A stretch of 5,823 nucleotides of DNA from Angelakisella sp. (lineage in GTDB: Bacteria; Bacillota; Clostridia; Oscillospirales; Ruminococcaceae). The notes below the pieces were generated by a model. The model saw only the letters and a program-made list of their open reading frames with translations, did not search any database and was not told where the DNA came from. This document shows positions 5,648 through 5,823 of the stretch, piece by piece. The DNA is taken from assembly GCA_022795575.1 (NCBI GenBank), contig JAAWGY010000168.1, positions 1 to 5,823 of the forward strand. The letters run 5' to 3'. The translations under genes were made by a program, and so were the position numbers. Position 1 is the stretch's first letter. The number at the start of each line of letters is the position of its first letter.

Positions 5648-5789
5648 CCGTTCCTTTACAGGCCGTAGGCCGCTAAAAGGATATCGCAAAGGTGTTGTGG
5701 GGGCAGGGCCTATTTTAGGCTTGCGGTGCTTTTTGTGGGAGCACCAACCAGCGGCCGGGGTTAGGAGTAGCCGCTATCTCCCCAAAACA
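5648..5789. other. Non-coding tail with small hairpins
   Basis: No gene is visible. Two small hairpins can be drawn: GCCTA/TAGGC with loop TTT (5708-5720) and GGTGCT/AGCACC with a 9-nt loop (5725-5745). The open frame crossing this stretch on the plus strand is the end of a spurious frame through the repeats. The sequence may be a degenerate continuation of the repeat region or the far intergenic part of the next gene. Confidence 0.4.
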
Positions 5790-5822
5790 GCCCGCTGCGC
5801 GCCGCAGGCGCTGTAAGCGGGC
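5785..5822 (-). terminator. Possible terminator for a minus-strand gene beyond the right edge
   Basis: GCCCGCT (5790-5796) pairs with AGCGGGC (5816-5822), and an inner GCGCC/GGCGC hairpin (5799-5811) lies inside. Read on the minus strand, the stem is followed by TG and then TTTT (complement of 5784-5787). The T-run is short and the window ends within one base of the stem, so the call is tentative. Confidence 0.35.
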
Positions 5823-5823
5823 G

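Noticed and set aside
4974..5816. Plus-strand open frame of 280 codons through the repeat region
   Set aside because: It overlaps the end of secA and crosses three tandem repeats whose offsets are not multiples of three, so each copy is read in a different frame. The composition is Arg/Gly/Pro/Ala-rich and follows the hairpins, not a protein fold.

Overview
The window looks like chromosomal DNA of a high-GC gut-type member of Clostridia (Oscillospiraceae or a Flavonifractor/Intestinimonas-like relative). This placement is an inference. It rests on a Firmicutes-style SecA with the C-terminal zinc motif, strong AGGAGG-type ribosome binding sites, sigma-A-like promoters, heavy use of GC-ending codons, and long GC-rich hairpin repeats between genes. 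Three protein genes are well supported: two on the minus strand and one, divergent, on the plus strand.

Left part (1-1962): after about 140 bases with no recognisable gene comes a strong intrinsic terminator (142-185). It closes a two-gene minus-strand operon. Read in the direction of transcription, the operon starts with a NifU/IscU-like iron-sulfur scaffold protein with a long C-terminal extension (1962-1270). After 35 bases it continues with a protein of the uncharacterised GGGtGRT family (1234-236). A consensus-like promoter (2062-2090) drives it through a leader of about 93 nt that carries two hairpins, one almost at the 5' end of the RNA. This conserved but unexplained pair is the most interesting protein system in the window.

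Middle (2062-4995): a divergent intergenic region of 297 bp holds the two outward-facing promoters. The plus-strand promoter (2173-2201) drives secA (2260-4995), which encodes the ATPase motor of the Sec preprotein export pathway. It has all expected helicase-type motifs and the zinc-binding tail, plus a long insert in the second nucleotide-binding domain.

Right part (4996-5823): 828 bases with no credible gene. It contains a run of three close hairpins just after secA (5041-5100). Next come three tandem copies of a palindrome-rich unit of about 158 bp (5149-5647), the first copy enlarged. A tail with further small hairpins ends at the window edge in a possible terminator for a minus-strand gene outside the window. 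Open frames across this part are artefacts of stop-poor GC-rich repeats.

The scaffold/GGGtGRT operon and secA share only the intergenic control region. Nothing in the sequence shows a functional link between them.
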